From contig CAJQUW010007879.1 in the NCBI GenBank assembly GCA_907163375.1, positions 1-64,000 on the forward strand: DNA of 64,000 nucleotides. The letters are read 5' to 3'. The position numbers and the translations under genes were made by a program. Under the pieces are notes generated by a model. The model did not search any database, had not been told where the DNA came from, and saw nothing but the letters and a program-made list of their open reading frames with translations. This DNA is from Prostheceraeus crozeri (Eukaryota > Platyhelminthes > Polycladida > Euryleptidae). Positions 61,611-64,000 of the stretch are shown here, in pieces (the stretch's first letter is position 1; each line of letters starts with the position of its first letter).

Positions 61611-63814
61611 CAGTGGCGGATCCAGGATTCGACCACAGGGGGGGCCCAGCGGCTGATCCTGAATTTAAGTTCTGGGGGCTTTTACTTACAGTCATGGGTT
61701 TCGAAAATACTGTCATTCAACAAAGTAATGAAAAATAAAATATTGAAATGATATCAACCTGTACGTTTTAAGACATGTAAAACCGAAAGCAGAAATAGTT
61801 ATAATTAATACTTGGTTTAGTCAATTTGTTTAAAATATATTTCTCTCATATATGTAGGCCAACAGACTTAATGTTAGTAGCCTATGCAAAACGTCACACA
61901 ATATGTTAATATGAAACGCTCATGTATATTCGTGAAACGCCTATAATTTCTACACATCGTGAATATAGAGTCAAGAAGGAAAAGTTCGTACTTACAGTCT
62001 TAGAAGTGAAGGGGTCGGGTCACATAGATATTCTTGTTTGCTTTCTTGCAAATAATTGTACGACGGCATCAACGGTTTTTTCGCAGTCCATGTCACGATG
62101 AATGTAAGCTAATGTCAGACCAGTTAAGCGCTCTTCTGACATGTTAGATCGCAGATAACTTTTCAAATGTTTCAAGACTGAAAATGTCCTTTCGGCGCTT
62201 GCAGATGAAACCGGTAATAAGGCGAAGATTTTAAGTAAAGTCTTAATGTTCCAACTAAAGTCTTAATTCGCCTTCCAATTCGTCCAAGTTTCCATTTAGA
62301 TATTCAGAATACAATTCCACAGCAGGAAGAATATCTTCAAACGCAGTATTAGTTACATTGTTAGGAAGCAGCTTGGAGAGGTGCATCACACTAGCAGCAT
62401 GACCACTAAAACGATCATGTAGTAGGGAAATCAGTCCATCATGAAAAGGGTAATATATTCCTCGGCGATAATATTCAATTGGTGTGGTGGATGGTACGTT
62501 CGTTCGATGTACCTGCGTTCCAACTGTTCTCGGAGTTTGTATCGGTCTTGTTGTCAACTTTTCAATCTTTTCGAACAATTCAGAGAAGAACTCTTCATTC
62601 CTTCTTAATTTGAGTAAATCTATCACTGTGTCGACGTGTTGTAGAGCGGAAATCAAGTCATTTGAGGCAGATTGTAATACGCATGCGAGACGTTTGGTTA
62701 CAGTCATCACTGAGTTCAGTATTACTAGAGAAACAATAAAATCAACTTTAGTTATTGTGGAATGAATACTGCAAGCATCAGAAGAATATGTACTTCTCTC
62801 TTTGCTCATTTTTTGGACTGGTCCACCAGGATGTTGTAATGCTCGAGCAATGTCGCTTTCTCCTATTCCATTTCCGTCGACCTCGAAACTTTGAGACTTC
62901 AATTCTGGCGTTTTGGGTGATGACGTCGAATAAGACGAAGATGTATTTTTCGACTCTCCTTGTATTTCTATTTTAGATGACGAGGACTAACAGGAGAGAT
63001 TTTGAGATGACAAATTATACGATGACGTGCTCATAGTATTTTGATTTGTAGAAGTAGCATCCGTTTTCTTCACAGACTCAAAGAAATCAGATATTTTCCT
63101 TCGTTTCGTTGGCGGTCTGTCACTCATGTTCACAGTGGACTTTGACTTGCATGTATGTCAACAACAAGCAGCTAAATGTAATATAAGAGAGGGATAGCGT
63201 TTCCTTCTTAGTCATTAATCATCTACATCTGAATCAGCAGTTCGCAGTCTCGCAAGCATATGCACACAATATTTACAAGTCATTGCAATTGCCAACAAAG
63301 AAGCCTCCGCGTGTGCAAGCGAATCGCCATTCAATAGTACATCGCTGACGGCGTTGAAATGTTAAGTCTGATCATGGACTTCTAGATAATAGCACCTGGA
63401 CATGAAAGTGATGGATGAGAAACGGCCGACTTGGACTTGGCAAGTGGAGGCCAGCGCTGCTGTAAACGATATCAGTTGTTTCAATCCTCATCCACTCCAC
63501 ACGGCATGCACGACTGTCAAAAATAACTTGATCGATTGAAACTTACAGTAACAACGAACGGTGGTGGAGTAGCATTATAGACTGTTGAAACACAGCTTCG
63601 CTTTTATTTTATTTCTTTTATCATCTGGAAGTCCATGATCTGATGAAGACAAAATGCCTTACGTCATCAGATTTCCTTGCATGTTTCTCTCATCAGTCAT
63701 CATTGATTGATAAATCAAAAAGAGATCGAACACTAACTTAACTGATGGAGATTTGTATTCTGAGTATCACACCCCCGGCCACGGCCGGGTAGCCCCCCCT
63801 TGAATCCGCCACTG
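61611..63814 (-). mobile_element. hAT DNA transposon, non-autonomous by decay
   Basis: The ends are CAGTGGCGGATCC at 61611 and its inverted match (GAATCCGCCACTG) ending at 63814, each with a G/C-run just inside. A perfect 8-bp target duplication CGGATAAG lies at 61603-61610 and 63815-63822. The transposase inside is damaged. The clean target duplication suggests a fairly recent insertion. Confidence 0.93.
62021..63127 (-). pseudogene. hAT transposase (ZMYM1/P52rIPK-like), damaged
   Basis: The ATG at 63127 starts MSDRPPTKRRKISDFFES. An in-frame TAG at 62987-62989 follows, then a long frame (62902-62255) with EFFSELFEKIEKLTTRPIQT and YYPFHDGLISLLHDRFSGHA, as in hAT/ZMYM1-type proteins. The C-terminus is in another frame: LLKIFALLPVSSASAERTFS, LKSYLRSNMSEERLTGLTLA, the dimerisation motif, ending at 62021. 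About 50 residues usual before LLKIFALLP are missing; the junction shows a direct repeat (AAAGTCTTAA), which suggests a slip or repair deletion. The protein is much shorter than a full hAT transposase. Confidence 0.85.
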
Positions 63815-64000
63815 CGGATAAGTGCAACAACTAACTTGTTAAACGATGTCCGCCCGGACCCAAGTTTGTGGGAAGAGTGTGAATTGTAGATTGATTTTTT
63901 ATGTCTATTGACTTTCCCAGCACAATTTTATTTATTTATTGACTTCTATCTTTCTTAATTAAGGAAACACTTTTAAACTCGACTTCCCTGTTAAAGCGTT
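63815..64000. other. Window end, no gene seen
   Basis: Begins with the right hAT target copy (63815-63822). The rest shows no recognisable feature. Confidence 0.5.

Noticed and set aside
1-64000. CRISPR arrays, rRNA genes, intact tRNA genes
   Set aside because: No regular direct repeats with unique spacers and no rRNA signature were seen; tRNA-like pieces at 50575 and 59335 do not fold as full tRNAs.

Overview
The window is A+T-rich metazoan nuclear DNA, gene-poor and packed with transposable elements. Animal features: GT-AG introns, TATA/AATAAA gene architecture, a TTAGGG-type telomeric repeat, a copia element primed by the initiator tRNA-Met anticodon arm, CR1/L2-like LINEs, Penelope-like pieces and hAT, Tc1/mariner and CACTA-like DNA transposons. 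The mix fits a marine invertebrate (mollusc, echinoderm, amphioxus or similar), but I cannot name the species. No complete host gene is visible. The best host candidates are a two-part minus-strand gene at 0.5-1.75 kb and a PDZ-encoding exon at 38 kb.

Layout. 0.5-1.75 kb: uncharacterised minus-strand coding sequence. 2323-7236: a very young, whole-looking Ty1/copia element (354-bp LTRs, one visible LTR difference, 5-bp target duplication). 7.2-8.3 kb: repeat-derived sequence with G-runs. 8.3-12.8 kb: no convincing gene. 12804-33847: a 21-kb Polinton/Maverick with 378-bp terminal inverted repeats (one difference noticed between them). 34-46 kb: minisatellite, LINE, Penelope and Tc/mariner relics plus the PDZ exon. 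46.44-57.56 kb: a CR1/L2-like LINE split by an 8.3-kb CACTA-like DNA transposon, which has its own later insertions. 57.6-61.6 kb: short repeats only. 61611-63814: a hAT element with a perfect 8-bp target duplication.

The Polinton is the most interesting part and looks whole. Its left arm reads mostly rightward: small unknown genes, a multi-exon gene, protein-primed DNA polymerase B, an unknown gene, and an overlapping gene whose product is a divergent two-repeat TATA-binding protein. Its right arm reads leftward: adenovirus-type protease, major capsid, basic core-like protein, second virion protein, chromodomain integrase, PY-type protein, packaging ATPase, then four accessory genes ending in a UBA-RING protein that resembles the C-terminus of inhibitor-of-apoptosis proteins. 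Nine of its genes have TATATAA-type boxes 15-130 bp upstream; the virion block has none that I can see. A TBP-like protein beside a TATA-driven non-virion gene set suggests an element-encoded two-class transcription programme (inference). Other unexplained Polinton features are three tandem stem-loops with compensatory stem changes after the polymerase gene, a 223-bp internal telomeric array, and two hairpins sharing one core.
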